From Candidatus Gastranaerophilales bacterium (GTDB lineage Bacteria; Cyanobacteriota; Vampirovibrionia; Gastranaerophilales; Gastranaerophilaceae), in the NCBI GenBank assembly GCA_947588745.1, contig CANPYW010000004.1, positions 1 through 64,000 of the forward strand: a stretch of 64,000 nt of DNA, read 5' to 3'. A model generated the notes under the pieces. The model had not been told where the DNA came from. It made no database searches and saw nothing but the letters and a program-made list of their open reading frames with translations. Positions 8,530-18,551 of the stretch are shown here, in pieces (position 1 is the first letter of the stretch; every line of letters begins with the position of its first letter). The position numbers and the translations under genes were made by a program.

Positions 8530-9073
8530 GTAATTTCCTCATAACGGAGCAGAAAATAACGGAAATAATGCCGGATAACAGTATTACTATTGCGGGAGAA
8601 ATATTTGATGCCAAAAGTAAAACCAAAATGATAAAAAACAGAGTGTAAGCAAATTTTGAGTTTATGCTTTTTGACCATAAATCTTTAATTGTAATAATTA
8701 TTAACACGACAACGGCAATTCTTATGCCGCCGAATGCATTTTGGATGTATGTGTATTCCGTAAATTTCGATAATATATTTGCAAGCAGTAAAATTGTAAT
8801 GAAAGACGGAAGAATAATCCCCGATATTGCTGCAACGGCACCTAAAAGTTTTCTTGCCCTATATCCCGCACATACGGCAATATTACCTGCAATTATGCCC
8901 GGAATACACTGGCTCATTGCAAAAAAATTAACAAGTTCATCTTCACTCATCCATTTTTTGTCATCGACTATATGTTTTTTAAGCAAAGGAACTATAACGT
9001 AACCGCCGCCCAGGAGTTGTATACCTATAAAACAAAATATATAAAATATTTCAAATAATGATGGCTTCTTCAT
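8522..9073 (-). CDS. Chromate transporter family protein, first half-size subunit
   Basis: A 183-aa partner of the downstream gene and a second short CHR-family domain. It shows CFIGIQLLGGGYVIVPLLKKHIV and AMSQCIPGIIAGNIAVCAGY, the family's conserved GGG and P-G-x2-x-N motifs. About six membrane segments are visible. It is the first gene of the two-gene minus-strand operon and diverges from the cstA-like gene. Note that the second motif reads CIPGIIAGN here against TPGPIGIN in the partner, so the two halves have diverged and are not recent duplicates. Confidence 0.9.
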   Translation of the reverse strand: MKKPSLFEIFYIFCFIGIQLLGGGYVIVPLLKKHIVDDKKWMSEDELVNFFAMSQCIPGIIAGNIAVCAGYRARKLLGAVAAISGIILPSFITILLLANILSKFTEYTYIQNAFGGIRIAVVVLIIITIKDLWSKSINSKFAYTLFFIILVLLLASNISPAIVILLSGIISVIFCSVMRKLHD

Positions 9074-9104
9074 AAAATTGATTATGACACAAATATTTAA
9101 TTAT

Positions 9105-9133
9105 TTATCAAAATAATTGTCATGTGTTAGAAT
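9105..9133 (+). promoter_or_regulatory. Probable promoter of the cstA-like gene
   Basis: TTATCA at 9105-9110, a 17-base spacer and TAGAAT at 9128-9133. The predicted transcription start falls on or next to the ATG at 9140, and there is no Shine-Dalgarno sequence, suggesting a leaderless transcript. Confidence 0.4.
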
Positions 9134-9139
9134 ACAAAT

Positions 9140-10582
9140 ATGAAAACATTTATTTTAGGTTTATTAATATTATTAACGGGATATATTATTTATTCCAAAT
9201 ATACCGAGAGGCAGTTTGAAATATCTTCGGAAAAGACGCCTGCCGAAAAAATTAATGACGGTGTTGATTATGTTCCAATCGGCAAAAAAAGGAATATGTT
9301 AATTCATCTTTTAAATATAGCGGGACTCGGGCCTATATTGGGGGCTATTCAGGGAATATTATTCGGGCCGGTTGCTTTTATATTAATTCCTTTAGGCTGT
9401 ATTTTTATGGGTGGTGTGCATGATTATTTCAGCGGAATGATATCCGTAAGAAATAACGGATCACAAATTACGGAGTTAATAAAAAAGTATTTGGGTAACA
9501 ATTCCTATAAGATATTTATTGTTATAGTTTCCGTAATGCTTCTGTTACTTGCTTCTGTTTTTGTATATACATCCGGTGATTTAATGGCGGAAAGATTTTT
9601 TAAACAGACCGATTTTTCACTTTCGAACCCAGTTATTATATCGATATACTGTCTTATTGCTTTATATTATATAACCGCCACATTATTCCCGATTGATAAA
9701 ATTATTGGAAGATTTTATCCGATATTGGGTTTATTGCTGCTTATAGGTACGGGGCTTGTAGTTATCGGCTTTTTTACCCGGGGTGTGAATTTAACCGAGC
9801 TTGATTTAACGGATATAAATATACATCCTCAAAAAAATCATCTTATTCCGATGTTTTTTATGACCGTCAGCTGCGGGCTGTTATCAGGTTTTCATTCAAC
9901 CCAATCAACAATAATATCAAGAACATTAATGAGTGAAAAAGACGGAAAAAATGTTTTTTACGGCATGATGTGCGTTGAATCGTTAATTGCAATGATATGG
10001 GCTGCCGCTGCCATGCATATCTACAACGGAAATTTAGTAAGTTCGGATTTGGTAGGAAGCGTTAATGTAATAAATACCATAGCTGATGTTTTTGTTTATC
10101 CGTCGCTTGCCTTTATTGTAACAATCGCAGTCGTGGTTTTGCCGATTACATCCGGAGATACCGCACTCAGAGGTTTACGAATGATTTTGGGTGAAGCATT
10201 AAAAATAAATCAATCTAAAGCCGTAAACAGATTGTTAATAATATTCCCCATTGCAATTATAATAGTAAGCATAATCGTTTGGGCAAAAATGAATTCCGGA
10301 AGTTTTACGATTGTTTGGAGATACTTTAATTTTGTAAATCAATTAATTGCAATACCCACATTTTTATATGCTACCGTCTTTTTATGCAAAAATAAAAAAA
10401 ATTATTTAATAGCATTTATTCCGGGGCTTTTTTATATTTTTATTACATCAACATTTATTTTAAATTCAAAAATAGGGCTTGGTTTATCGTATAAAGTTTC
10501 CGTAATATCAGGTATCGTTTTAACATTATTGTTTGCAATTCTGTTTAAAAAGAAACTGAGGGATATTAATATAAATGAGTGA
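9140..10582 (+). CDS. CstA family carbon starvation / pyruvate or peptide transporter
   Basis: A 480-aa polytopic protein with about 13 hydrophobic segments. CstA signatures include [30 protein letters not shown] (with the conserved H-F/L-x3-AG-x-GP type motif), [25 protein letters not shown], and [15 protein letters not shown]. It is shorter than the ~700-aa enterobacterial CstA/BtsT proteins and lacks their C-terminal extension, as in many short homologues. Known family members import pyruvate or peptides during carbon limitation. It overlaps the next gene by 8 bp, heading a cluster that continues to 13785. Why a carbon-starvation carrier is coupled to glycan-type genes is not clear. Confidence 0.9.
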   Translation: MKTFILGLLILLTGYIIYSKYTERQFEISSEKTPAEKINDGVDYVPIGKKRNMLIHLLNIAGLGPILGAIQGILFGPVAFILIPLGCIFMGGVHDYFSGMISVRNNGSQITELIKKYLGNNSYKIFIVIVSVMLLLLASVFVYTSGDLMAERFFKQTDFSLSNPVIISIYCLIALYYITATLFPIDKIIGRFYPILGLLLLIGTGLVVIGFFTRGVNLTELDLTDINIHPQKNHLIPMFFMTVSCGLLSGFHSTQSTIISRTLMSEKDGKNVFYGMMCVESLIAMIWAAAAMHIYNGNLVSSDLVGSVNVINTIADVFVYPSLAFIVTIAVVVLPITSGDTALRGLRMILGEALKINQSKAVNRLLIIFPIAIIIVSIIVWAKMNSGSFTIVWRYFNFVNQLIAIPTFLYATVFLCKNKKNYLIAFIPGLFYIFITSTFILNSKIGLGLSYKVSVISGIVLTLLFAILFKKKLRDININE

Positions 10583-12143
10583 TAATGAAAATTCCGGTAA
10601 GCAAATTATCATAATTGGTGCTGGGCCTGCGGGGTTAAGTGCCGCATATCATATTTTAAAAAATTCCGATTATAAACCGTTAATTTTGGAAGAGACCGAA
10701 TATATCGGCGGTATTTCAAGGACTCATAACTATAAAAATAACAGAATGGACTTAGGCGGGCACAGGTTTTTTACGAAAGATAAACAGGTAATGGATTTTT
10801 GGAAAGAGATTTTTCCGGTACAGGGGAAACCCTCTTTGGATGAAATTATTCTGAATTCTTCAAATACAAAATATGAGCCATCCGAAGTCGACCCCGAAAA
10901 AATCGAAAATTTATTTTTAAAACGAAGAAGAATTTCAAGGATTTATTTTTTAAAAAAATTTTTTGATTATCCCATAAGTTTTAAACTTCAAACATTTATG
11001 AATATGGGGTTAAAAAATGTATTTTTATCGGGTATTTATTATATTTTTTCAACAATTCATAAAAGGAAAGAAAACTCGCTTGAAGATTTTTATATAAACA
11101 GGTTTGGTAAAAAACTTTATAAAATGTTTTTTGAAAACTATACAGAAAAAGTTTGGGGTATCCACCCTTCAAAAATATCGCCGGAATGGGGTGCTCAACG
11201 TGTTAAAGGACTTTCCGTTTTAAGTCTTTTAAAACATTGTATTTTTAAATCATCAAACAATAAAAATGTTGAAACATCTTTAATTGAAGAATTTTTGTAT
11301 CCCAAAAGAGGCCCGGGGCAGCTTTATGAAGCAATTGCGGATAAAATTGTTCAAATGGGCGGAAAAATTATATTAAACAATAAAGTTGTAAAAATAGATT
11401 TTGATAACGGCAATGTTAAAAGTGTTATTACGTTTGATAAAGACGGAAATGAAAATTCGTATCCCTGCACGCATCTGGTTTCTTCCATGCCCGTAAAGGA
11501 TTTGGCCGCAGCATTTATTAATATCGAAATACCCGCCGATGTCAAAAATGCGGCATTAAATCTGCCGTACAGAGATTTTATAACCGCCGGACTTCTTGTA
11601 AAAAAGCTTGCAATAAAAAATAATTCCCAATATAAAACCGTGGGCGATATTATTCCCGATTGTTGGATATATGTTCAGGAACACAATGTTAAGTTAGGCA
11701 GAGTTCAAATATTTAACAATTGGTCGCCTTATATGCCGTCGGATTTTCGTAATACCGTGTGGATAGGGTTGGAATATTTTTGCAATGAAGGTGATGATTT
11801 ATGGAATATGGACAAAGATGAGTTTATAAAAATGGCATCTTTGGAAATAGAAAAAATCGGTCTTGTTAAAAGGGAAGATATAACAGATGCCGAATTAATC
11901 AGGGTAAAAAAGGCATATCCCGCATATTTCGGTTCATATAAAGATTTCGGTAAAGTAAAAGAATTCCTTAACGGTATTCAAAATCTTTATTTGATAGGAA
12001 GAAACGGACAACACAGGTATAATAATATGGACCATTCGATTTTAACGGGAATTAAAGCTGCGGAAATAATTATTTCCGGCAGTTCTTCAAAAGATGAAAT
12101 TTGGAATGTAAATACCGAAAATGAATATCATGAACAAAAATAA
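10575..12143 (+). CDS. FAD-dependent oxidoreductase, UDP-galactopyranose mutase / protoporphyrinogen-oxidase-like
   Basis: A 522-aa flavoprotein. The N terminus has the Rossmann dinucleotide motif [17 protein letters not shown] (residues ~12-27) and an acidic strand end. It is followed by [22 protein letters not shown], typical of the UGM-like FAD proteins that sit in surface-glycan clusters. [27 protein letters not shown] block and the C-terminal [19 protein letters not shown]-contact motif are intact. The genuine substrate is unknown, and true UDP-galactopyranose mutase is less likely since the length and motifs fit the larger uncharacterised subgroup. It overlaps the cstA-like gene by 8 bp and the downstream membrane protein by 23 bp. 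Confidence 0.88.
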   Translation: MSDNENSGKQIIIIGAGPAGLSAAYHILKNSDYKPLILEETEYIGGISRTHNYKNNRMDLGGHRFFTKDKQVMDFWKEIFPVQGKPSLDEIILNSSNTKYEPSEVDPEKIENLFLKRRRISRIYFLKKFFDYPISFKLQTFMNMGLKNVFLSGIYYIFSTIHKRKENSLEDFYINRFGKKLYKMFFENYTEKVWGIHPSKISPEWGAQRVKGLSVLSLLKHCIFKSSNNKNVETSLIEEFLYPKRGPGQLYEAIADKIVQMGGKIILNNKVVKIDFDNGNVKSVITFDKDGNENSYPCTHLVSSMPVKDLAAAFINIEIPADVKNAALNLPYRDFITAGLLVKKLAIKNNSQYKTVGDIIPDCWIYVQEHNVKLGRVQIFNNWSPYMPSDFRNTVWIGLEYFCNEGDDLWNMDKDEFIKMASLEIEKIGLVKREDITDAELIRVKKAYPAYFGSYKDFGKVKEFLNGIQNLYLIGRNGQHRYNNMDHSILTGIKAAEIIISGSSSKDEIWNVNTENEYHEQK

Positions 12144-13785
12144 CATATTGGAATTTATAAAAAGCAACAAAACCGAATGCATTGTTTTTTTCTTGTATGT
12201 TTTTTTGCTGATTGTTCTTTCTTTGTATCATGAACCCTGGTTTGATGAGCTTCAGGCATGGGGTGTTTCAAAAGACAGTTTATACAATATATTTTTCCAT
12301 GCTCCGCATTATGAAGGGCATCCTCCCTTATGGTGTTTGATATTAAAATGTTTTTCTTATTTTAATGTACCCGTTGAAGTCGGAATAAAAGTATCCAATA
12401 TAATTTTTATATCTTCGGCAATGTTTCTTCTTATTTTTAAATCTCCGTTTTCAAAAAAGTTCAGAATGCTGCTTCCTTTTACGTATTTTTTGTTTTACCA
12501 GTACGGAATAATAAACAGACCCTATTCCATATTCTGTTTTGCTGTATTTTTATGTGCATTCTTATATAAATCACGTAATTTACACCCGTTTAAATTTATA
12601 TTATCATTATGTTTATTATGTCTTTCAAGTGCTTACGGCATTGCGGTTGCGTTCGGGATTGTGCTTGCGTGGATTATACAAATTATAAAAGAAAAAGGCA
12701 TAAAAAATCTTTGGGCGGATTTATATAAAGACTCAAGGACAAAAGCTGTTTTATTGTTATATTCGTTAATGTTTCTGCTTACGATTGAAATTTTCCCCGC
12801 AAAAAATACTTATGAAGTTAATCAGATTTTAACAACCGACTATCTTGTTAAATTTATATATTCGTTTTTTTCGCTAATATCGGATACAATTATAACTGAT
12901 GTAATCAATCCTATTAAAGACAGCATATATAAATATAATTTTACTGATTTGCTTCACGTGTATAATATTAAAGCATTTGATGAAATTATAATTGAATTTT
13001 GGCTAAGTGTTTTTATTGGTCTGATTGTAACCGTATTTCTTTTTAGAATATTTAAAAAATTAAACAATCTGACATTATATAGCCTAAGTATTTATTCATT
13101 TTTGTTTGTTGTTTTTGCTTTATATGTCTTAAAGCATCATATCGGAATTTATATAATACTTTTGATATTTGCATTTTGGGCAGCTGTTGACGAAAATAAA
13201 ACAATGGTTAAAGTAAGTAAATTTACGAACATTATTGTGAACATACTGCTTTTTATACAGATATTATGGTCGTTTACGGCTTCCATGAATGATGTATTAT
13301 ATAATTACAGTTTTGGCAGAGAGCTTTCGAATTATTTATCCCAATATAAATCTCAAAATTACAGAATAATGTCAAGCTTTTTCACAAAAGAATACTTATA
13401 TGATAAAGCTACAAAAAAGAATTTCTTTTCACCTGAAAATAAGGAAATAATAAAAGTAACAATAGTAGAACCTAATATGCAGGTAATACCCGTTTCGGTT
13501 AATCAGTATCTAAATTATAATATTTTTTATAATTTTTATATAAGTAATCCCGGCAAAGAGTATATAGTTTTAAAGAGGCTTACCAATGAAGAAATCAAAA
13601 CACAGTTGGAACTGTTTTTTAAAGACGGACTTCCCGATATAATTACGGGTGAAATAAAAATAGAAGATTTAAAAAAATATTATACGATTGTACATATATC
13701 AGAATATGGTGATATTTGGAAAAATAAAAGGCAAATATTGAAATTGCCCGTATATTTGAGAAATGATTTAATTAATAAAATTTAG
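12121..13785 (+). CDS. Polytopic membrane protein, probable GT-C type glycosyltransferase
   Basis: A 554-aa protein with about ten hydrophobic segments in its first two thirds and a soluble C-terminal tail of ~150 residues. In the first outside loop it has [15 protein letters not shown] and then HYEGHPPLW. This acidic DE-containing loop is the pattern of GT-C enzymes that use polyprenyl-phosphate sugars, such as ArnT/PMT-like proteins. It overlaps the preceding flavoprotein by 23 bp. No good Shine-Dalgarno is visible, which fits translation by re-initiation. A second ATG at 12130 is equally possible. The transferred sugar and acceptor are unknown. Confidence 0.7.
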   Translation: MNIMNKNNILEFIKSNKTECIVFFLYVFLLIVLSLYHEPWFDELQAWGVSKDSLYNIFFHAPHYEGHPPLWCLILKCFSYFNVPVEVGIKVSNIIFISSAMFLLIFKSPFSKKFRMLLPFTYFLFYQYGIINRPYSIFCFAVFLCAFLYKSRNLHPFKFILSLCLLCLSSAYGIAVAFGIVLAWIIQIIKEKGIKNLWADLYKDSRTKAVLLLYSLMFLLTIEIFPAKNTYEVNQILTTDYLVKFIYSFFSLISDTIITDVINPIKDSIYKYNFTDLLHVYNIKAFDEIIIEFWLSVFIGLIVTVFLFRIFKKLNNLTLYSLSIYSFLFVVFALYVLKHHIGIYIILLIFAFWAAVDENKTMVKVSKFTNIIVNILLFIQILWSFTASMNDVLYNYSFGRELSNYLSQYKSQNYRIMSSFFTKEYLYDKATKKNFFSPENKEIIKVTIVEPNMQVIPVSVNQYLNYNIFYNFYISNPGKEYIVLKRLTNEEIKTQLELFFKDGLPDIITGEIKIEDLKKYYTIVHISEYGDIWKNKRQILKLPVYLRNDLINKI

Positions 13786-13798
13786 CAAAAGGAATAAT

Positions 13799-16700
13799 AT
13801 GATATCAATTAATGAAAAGATAACTCCCAATGAAAAACAGCAGGAATGTATAGATACAACAGAAGGGCCGGTGATGGTTTTGGCAGGCCCCGGAACGGGA
13901 AAGACTTTTACAATTATTCAAAGAATAAAGAATATGATTAACATAAAAATCGAGCCATCATCTGTTTTATGTTTGACATATTCGGAGGCGGCCGCAAACG
14001 AAATGAAATCAAGACTGGTAAAGGAAATAGGTATAAGTGCGGCAGCCGTTTGCGTAAATACTTATCACGCATTTTGCAGCGAAATAATAAAACAGTTCCC
14101 TCAAGAATTCGAATTAACCGACGGTGTTAATCTTGCTGACGATATAACAAAAAGAAATATAATGTCGGAAGTTCTTGATGAATTAAAACCCGTAAATTAC
14201 AGGACAAAATGGGGTGATTTATATTATTTTATTCCCGAACATTTAAAATCCGTTGATGAAATAAAATCAAACAGAACGGATAAAGAAAGCTACTTTAAAA
14301 CGTTGAATACTCATCCCGATTGGCAGGGCAAGTTAAATGACTTGGAAATTGAATATAAAGAGCGTGAACAAAAAGGTAAGCTTGTAAAAACTTTTATAAA
14401 TAAATATGAAGCTCAGAAAATCAAAATTGAAAAAGCAAAAGAAACGTGGAGTATTTTTGAACTTTATGAAAAAAAATTAAAAGAAAATAATTTTATTGAT
14501 TTCAACGATATGATTAATATGGTGCTTGATAAATTTGAAATTAATGATGAATTTCTTGAAAAAGTATCATCAAAATATAAATATTTTCTTGTTGATGAAT
14601 ATCAGGATACAAATTATTCGCAAAATCAAATAGTATTTAATCTTGCAAGAGGTGCAAAAACAGATAATATATTCGTAGTCGGGGATGACGACCAAATTAT
14701 ATACGAGTTTCAGGGGGCAAAAACTGATACTCTCGAAAAATTTTTGATGTTATATCCTCAAACAAAAGTTATATGTTTAAACGAAAATAACCGTTCCACA
14801 CAAAATATTCTTGATTTCAGCTATGATGTAATCGCACAAGATGAAACAAGATTGGAGAATAATCCTAAATTTAAAGCGTATAATATTACAAAAAAATTAA
14901 CCGCAAAAAACCCGAAAATTGTTCCGTTGAATAAAAAAATTCAGGTACATGGTTTTGGTGATAACAGTCAGGAAAATAATTTCATAATAAATAAAATAGA
15001 AGAAATTATTAATTCAAATGATTTACCGAAAAATAAAGAAGATGAGTATGATTTATCACAAATAGCGATTTTGGCACGTGAAAACAATGAACTTACAAAT
15101 TTCGCAAATTTGCTTGAAGCACGAAATATAAAATATCAAATAAAAGAAAACAAAAATATTTTTGACATAAAATCATCTTTGGTTCTTTATTTTTATTTAA
15201 AAACACTGTTAAATCATGAATTATACGGAGATAAACTTTTTGGTTTGTTGTTGAATGAGCCGTTCGCAATCGCTTATGAAGATTATAATTTTCTTCTTAA
15301 ACAAAACAGACTCAATCATAAGGATTTAATTACAAATATAAAAGAGAATTTTGAAACACATAATTGGAAAGATAAAGATAAAATTTCTTCCTTTATGAAT
15401 ACGTTTGATAATTTAACAAAACTGAAAAGTACATTAAATATCAGAAATTTAATCATAAGAGTAATTAATGAAACAGGCATATTAAATTACTTTTTAAATA
15501 AGGATGAGTATAAAAGCGAAAATATTTATGCACTCAAAAAAATTGTTGATGAAGCCGTAGGTTTAATGAAACTGAAAAAAGGGGTTTGGCTTGGCAGTTT
15601 TCTTGAACACATTGATACCGCATTTAAGTCAAATATTCCGATAAATATAGATAAAGAAGAATATACATTAAATGCCGTACAGCTGTTGACTTTGCATGGC
15701 TCAAAAGGCAGAGAGTTTGAACACGTATTTATACCGAATTTGATATCAAAAAAATGGGAAAATAAGCGTGTAAATAATTCTCATTCCTTGCCTGTTGAAA
15801 AAGATAATAATTTAACGGATGAAGAAACCAAAAGACGTTCGGAACAGTTAAGATTGCTGTTTGTCGGAATTACACGTTCCAAACACGATTTAATATTGAC
15901 ATATTCAAATACAACGGATGCTTCTCCGCAGGAATTGACAAAACATCTTGAAGCCGTTATTTCAAATACCGATTTGGTTGAAACATATAATCACGACCTT
16001 ACAAAAGACGAATATATTTATGAACTTGCAAGTGCCATGAAATCCGAACCGATAGATTATTCCATTAATTTTAATGATGAATTAAAGGCAAGAACGGAAA
16101 AATTTACACTCAGTCCGAGCAGTTTAAACGGGTATATGAATTGTCCGAGGGGATTTTTATATTCTAATATTCTGAATATCCCTATTTTGGATAAGGATTC
16201 CGATGATGCTTCATACGGAAGCTCAATCCACAGAACACTTCAAGCAGCAGTTCGTTACGGACAGGATAAAAACAGCTATCCGTCGCTTGATTATTGCATG
16301 GATTATTTTGAAAAAACGCTTGATACATTTGAATATAAAACAAAGGATAAAAGGGATGAATATATCCTGAGAGGAAAAAAATGTCTGCAAAAATATTATA
16401 AACATCTTCAGGATACGCCAATAGCAAGAATATATGCAACGGAATTCAGATTTGATTTTGTATCTTATGAGGGTAAATTTATTAAAGGATTTATTGACAG
16501 AATAGAAAAAAATTCCGATTTTACCTATGAACTTTATGATTACAAAACCGGCAGTGCCAAACCCGCCACTCAAATAGCGGACGGGAAAGATTATGAAAAT
16601 TACTTAAATCAGTTAAGATTTTATAAATTTGCTTTTGAGCTTCAACATCCCGATACAAAAGTATCAAGGGCAGGTTTGATATTTGTTGAAGAACCAGATA

Positions 16701-16867
16701 AGAATTTTTATATAAATCTTACGGAAGATGATAACGAAAAAATAAAAGAAAAAATAAAATATGTATACGAAAATATGGATAAACTAAACTTTAACCCGCC
16801 CGAACCCGACAAAAGAAACTGTAAATATTGTGATTATATACATTTGTGCAAACTGAACAAAATATAA
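13799..16867 (+). CDS. UvrD/AddA-like helicase fused to a RecB-type Fe-S nuclease
   Basis: A 1022-aa protein. The N-terminal superfamily 1A helicase has Walker A GPGTGKT (~30), VDEYQDT (motif II), GDDDQIIYEFQGA (III), ENNRST (IV), TLHGSKGREFEHVF (V) and LLFVGITRSK (VI). The last ~240 residues form a PD-(D/E)XK nuclease: a His in SSIHRTLQ, GFIDRIE, the DYKTG catalytic Lys, and QLRFYKF. Four cysteines, one near 781 (NCPRGF) and three in CKYCDYIHLC near 1008-1017, match the iron-sulfur staple of AddB/Cas4-type nucleases. It probably processes DNA ends in recombination or repair. No AddB/RecC-like partner is adjacent. It is preceded by the sequence AAAAGGAATAAT, with a 13-bp gap to the GT-C gene. 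Confidence 0.9.
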   Translation: MISINEKITPNEKQQECIDTTEGPVMVLAGPGTGKTFTIIQRIKNMINIKIEPSSVLCLTYSEAAANEMKSRLVKEIGISAAAVCVNTYHAFCSEIIKQFPQEFELTDGVNLADDITKRNIMSEVLDELKPVNYRTKWGDLYYFIPEHLKSVDEIKSNRTDKESYFKTLNTHPDWQGKLNDLEIEYKEREQKGKLVKTFINKYEAQKIKIEKAKETWSIFELYEKKLKENNFIDFNDMINMVLDKFEINDEFLEKVSSKYKYFLVDEYQDTNYSQNQIVFNLARGAKTDNIFVVGDDDQIIYEFQGAKTDTLEKFLMLYPQTKVICLNENNRSTQNILDFSYDVIAQDETRLENNPKFKAYNITKKLTAKNPKIVPLNKKIQVHGFGDNSQENNFIINKIEEIINSNDLPKNKEDEYDLSQIAILARENNELTNFANLLEARNIKYQIKENKNIFDIKSSLVLYFYLKTLLNHELYGDKLFGLLLNEPFAIAYEDYNFLLKQNRLNHKDLITNIKENFETHNWKDKDKISSFMNTFDNLTKLKSTLNIRNLIIRVINETGILNYFLNKDEYKSENIYALKKIVDEAVGLMKLKKGVWLGSFLEHIDTAFKSNIPINIDKEEYTLNAVQLLTLHGSKGREFEHVFIPNLISKKWENKRVNNSHSLPVEKDNNLTDEETKRRSEQLRLLFVGITRSKHDLILTYSNTTDASPQELTKHLEAVISNTDLVETYNHDLTKDEYIYELASAMKSEPIDYSINFNDELKARTEKFTLSPSSLNGYMNCPRGFLYSNILNIPILDKDSDDASYGSSIHRTLQAAVRYGQDKNSYPSLDYCMDYFEKTLDTFEYKTKDKRDEYILRGKKCLQKYYKHLQDTPIARIYATEFRFDFVSYEGKFIKGFIDRIEKNSDFTYELYDYKTGSAKPATQIADGKDYENYLNQLRFYKFAFELQHPDTKVSRAGLIFVEEPDKNFYINLTEDDNEKIKEKIKYVYENMDKLNFNPPEPDKRNCKYCDYIHLCKLNKI

Positions 16868-16878
16868 TTTATTGATAT

Positions 16879-17661
16879 TTATGAATTTTGATTTTTCAAT
16901 CTGTCAATTATGCCGGAAATATTCTTTTTTTCGTCTTTTGGTAAATCAAAATTTAAGTAATCGGTGAAATATTCGATTGCACTTTCATTATCATTTCGAG
17001 CCATAAATAAAATTCCGAGTTTTTTATAAGACGGATGGAAATTTTCATTACAGGATATTGCTTTTAAATGGTTGGATATTGCTTTATCAATATTATCATC
17101 GGCTTCATAAGCAATTGCCGTTTGATAATATAAAACCGCATTATCCTGAATTTTTTCAAGTACGTTTTCATAATTGTCAACCGCACTCGCATAATCTCCG
17201 AGTTCGAATTGAATATTTCCTAAGTCCCAGTATGCATCCGTATTATCGGAATCAATATCAAGAATTTCAAATAATTGTGTCATTGCTAAATCATAACGGC
17301 AATCTTCTGTATAAAACCTTGATAAATAATGTTTTAAGGCAATTTCGTTCGGCATTAAGGTAACACCGTTTTCCAAAAGATTAATGGCATCAATTATATT
17401 TTTGTTTCTGAAATATACATCCGATAAATTAATATAGGTTTGAACCGATTTCGGATTAACGGATAATGTTCTTAAAAAGTATTCGGAAGCCAAATCATCT
17501 TTTGCAAGCTTTGAATAGCAAAGTCCGATGTTGTTTAACACATTGGGATTGTTTTTATCAAGTTCCAAAACACGCAAAAAAGACTCTGCCGCCTTTTCGT
17601 AATCGCCGACCTTAAAGAAATCAAGAGCTTTTTGTAATTCCGTATTTATTTCATTTTGCAT
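16879..17661 (-). CDS. Tetratricopeptide repeat protein
   Basis: A 260-aa protein made almost entirely of about seven 34-residue TPR units, with the W/L-G-Y-A-F-A-P pattern visible as NNIGLCYSKLAKDDLASEYF, INLSDVYFRNKNIIDAINLL, WDLGNIQFELGDYASAVDNY and others. No signal peptide or membrane segment is present, so it should be a cytosolic scaffold. It is convergent with the helicase-nuclease gene and divergent from yebC. Partners cannot be predicted. Confidence 0.88.
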   Translation of the reverse strand: MQNEINTELQKALDFFKVGDYEKAAESFLRVLELDKNNPNVLNNIGLCYSKLAKDDLASEYFLRTLSVNPKSVQTYINLSDVYFRNKNIIDAINLLENGVTLMPNEIALKHYLSRFYTEDCRYDLAMTQLFEILDIDSDNTDAYWDLGNIQFELGDYASAVDNYENVLEKIQDNAVLYYQTAIAYEADDNIDKAISNHLKAISCNENFHPSYKKLGILFMARNDNESAIEYFTDYLNFDLPKDEKKNISGIIDRLKNQNS

Positions 17662-17721
17662 GATTTTATATTACAATAAAATAAAAAATAAACAACATAA
17701 TTATAAAAAGAAAGGTAATGT

Positions 17722-18474
17722 ATGTCAGGACACTCAAAATGGGCGACAATTAAGAGAAAAAAAGCCGTAATTGATGCGGCAAGAGGTGTGGCATTCCAAA
17801 AGTTTTCAAGAGAAATTATAGTAGCTGCACGATTAGGCGGCCCCGACCCTAGCGGTAATTTTAGGTTAAGAACTGCTATTGACAGAGCAAAAGCGGCAGG
17901 ACTTCCAAACGATAATATAAAAAGAGCAATAGAAAAAGGTTCCGGTGCATCAGGTGCCGACAGCGTTGAAGAACTCACTTATGAGGGGTATGCGGCAGGC
18001 GGTGCGGCCGTATTCATAGAAGCAATGACCGATAACAGAAACAGAACCGCAGGCGACATAAGAAGTTACTTTACAAAATTTAACGGTAATTTAGGTGAAA
18101 CGGGCTGTGTGGGCTGGATGTTTAAACAGGTGGGTGCAATAGAATTCCCTAAAGAAACAACCGATTTCGATAAATTATTTGAAGCGGCAATAGAATCAAA
18201 TGCTCAGGATGTATCTGATGAAGATGAAATATATAAGGTAATTACGGCTCCGGAGGATTTCCAATCCTGCGTAGAAACATTGGAAAAGAACGGTTTTAAA
18301 GGTTCTTCCGCAGAATTGACAAGAATTCCCGAAAATTTAATTGAAATAACGGATGTAAAAACGGCAACAAATATTTTAAGATTAATTGAAAAATTAGAAG
18401 AACACGATGATGTACAGAATGTCTACTCTAATTTTGATATTTCCGATGAATTAATGGAAAAAGTTGACGTGTAA
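17722..18474 (+). CDS. YebC/PmpR family protein
   Basis: A 250-aa member of the YebC/TACO1 family. The start [22 protein letters not shown] is the universal family N terminus, followed by [28 protein letters not shown] and the [13 protein letters not shown] block. Members have been described both as transcriptional regulators and as factors easing translation of difficult peptides. AAAGG lies before the ATG. It is monocistronic, with a strong terminator downstream. Length is normal. Confidence 0.96.
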   Translation: MSGHSKWATIKRKKAVIDAARGVAFQKFSREIIVAARLGGPDPSGNFRLRTAIDRAKAAGLPNDNIKRAIEKGSGASGADSVEELTYEGYAAGGAAVFIEAMTDNRNRTAGDIRSYFTKFNGNLGETGCVGWMFKQVGAIEFPKETTDFDKLFEAAIESNAQDVSDEDEIYKVITAPEDFQSCVETLEKNGFKGSSAELTRIPENLIEITDVKTATNILRLIEKLEEHDDVQNVYSNFDISDELMEKVDV

Positions 18475-18496
18475 TAAATCGGAAAAAACGGTAGAA

Positions 18497-18529
18497 AGAA
18501 GATGTGCAAAAAGCATATCTTCTTTTTTT
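18497..18529 (+). terminator. Intrinsic terminator of yebC
   Basis: AGAAGATGTGC / GCATATCTTCT stem with a 5-base A-rich loop and a T7 run. Confidence 0.88.
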
Positions 18530-18551
18530 CATTTTATGACATAATATAGTT

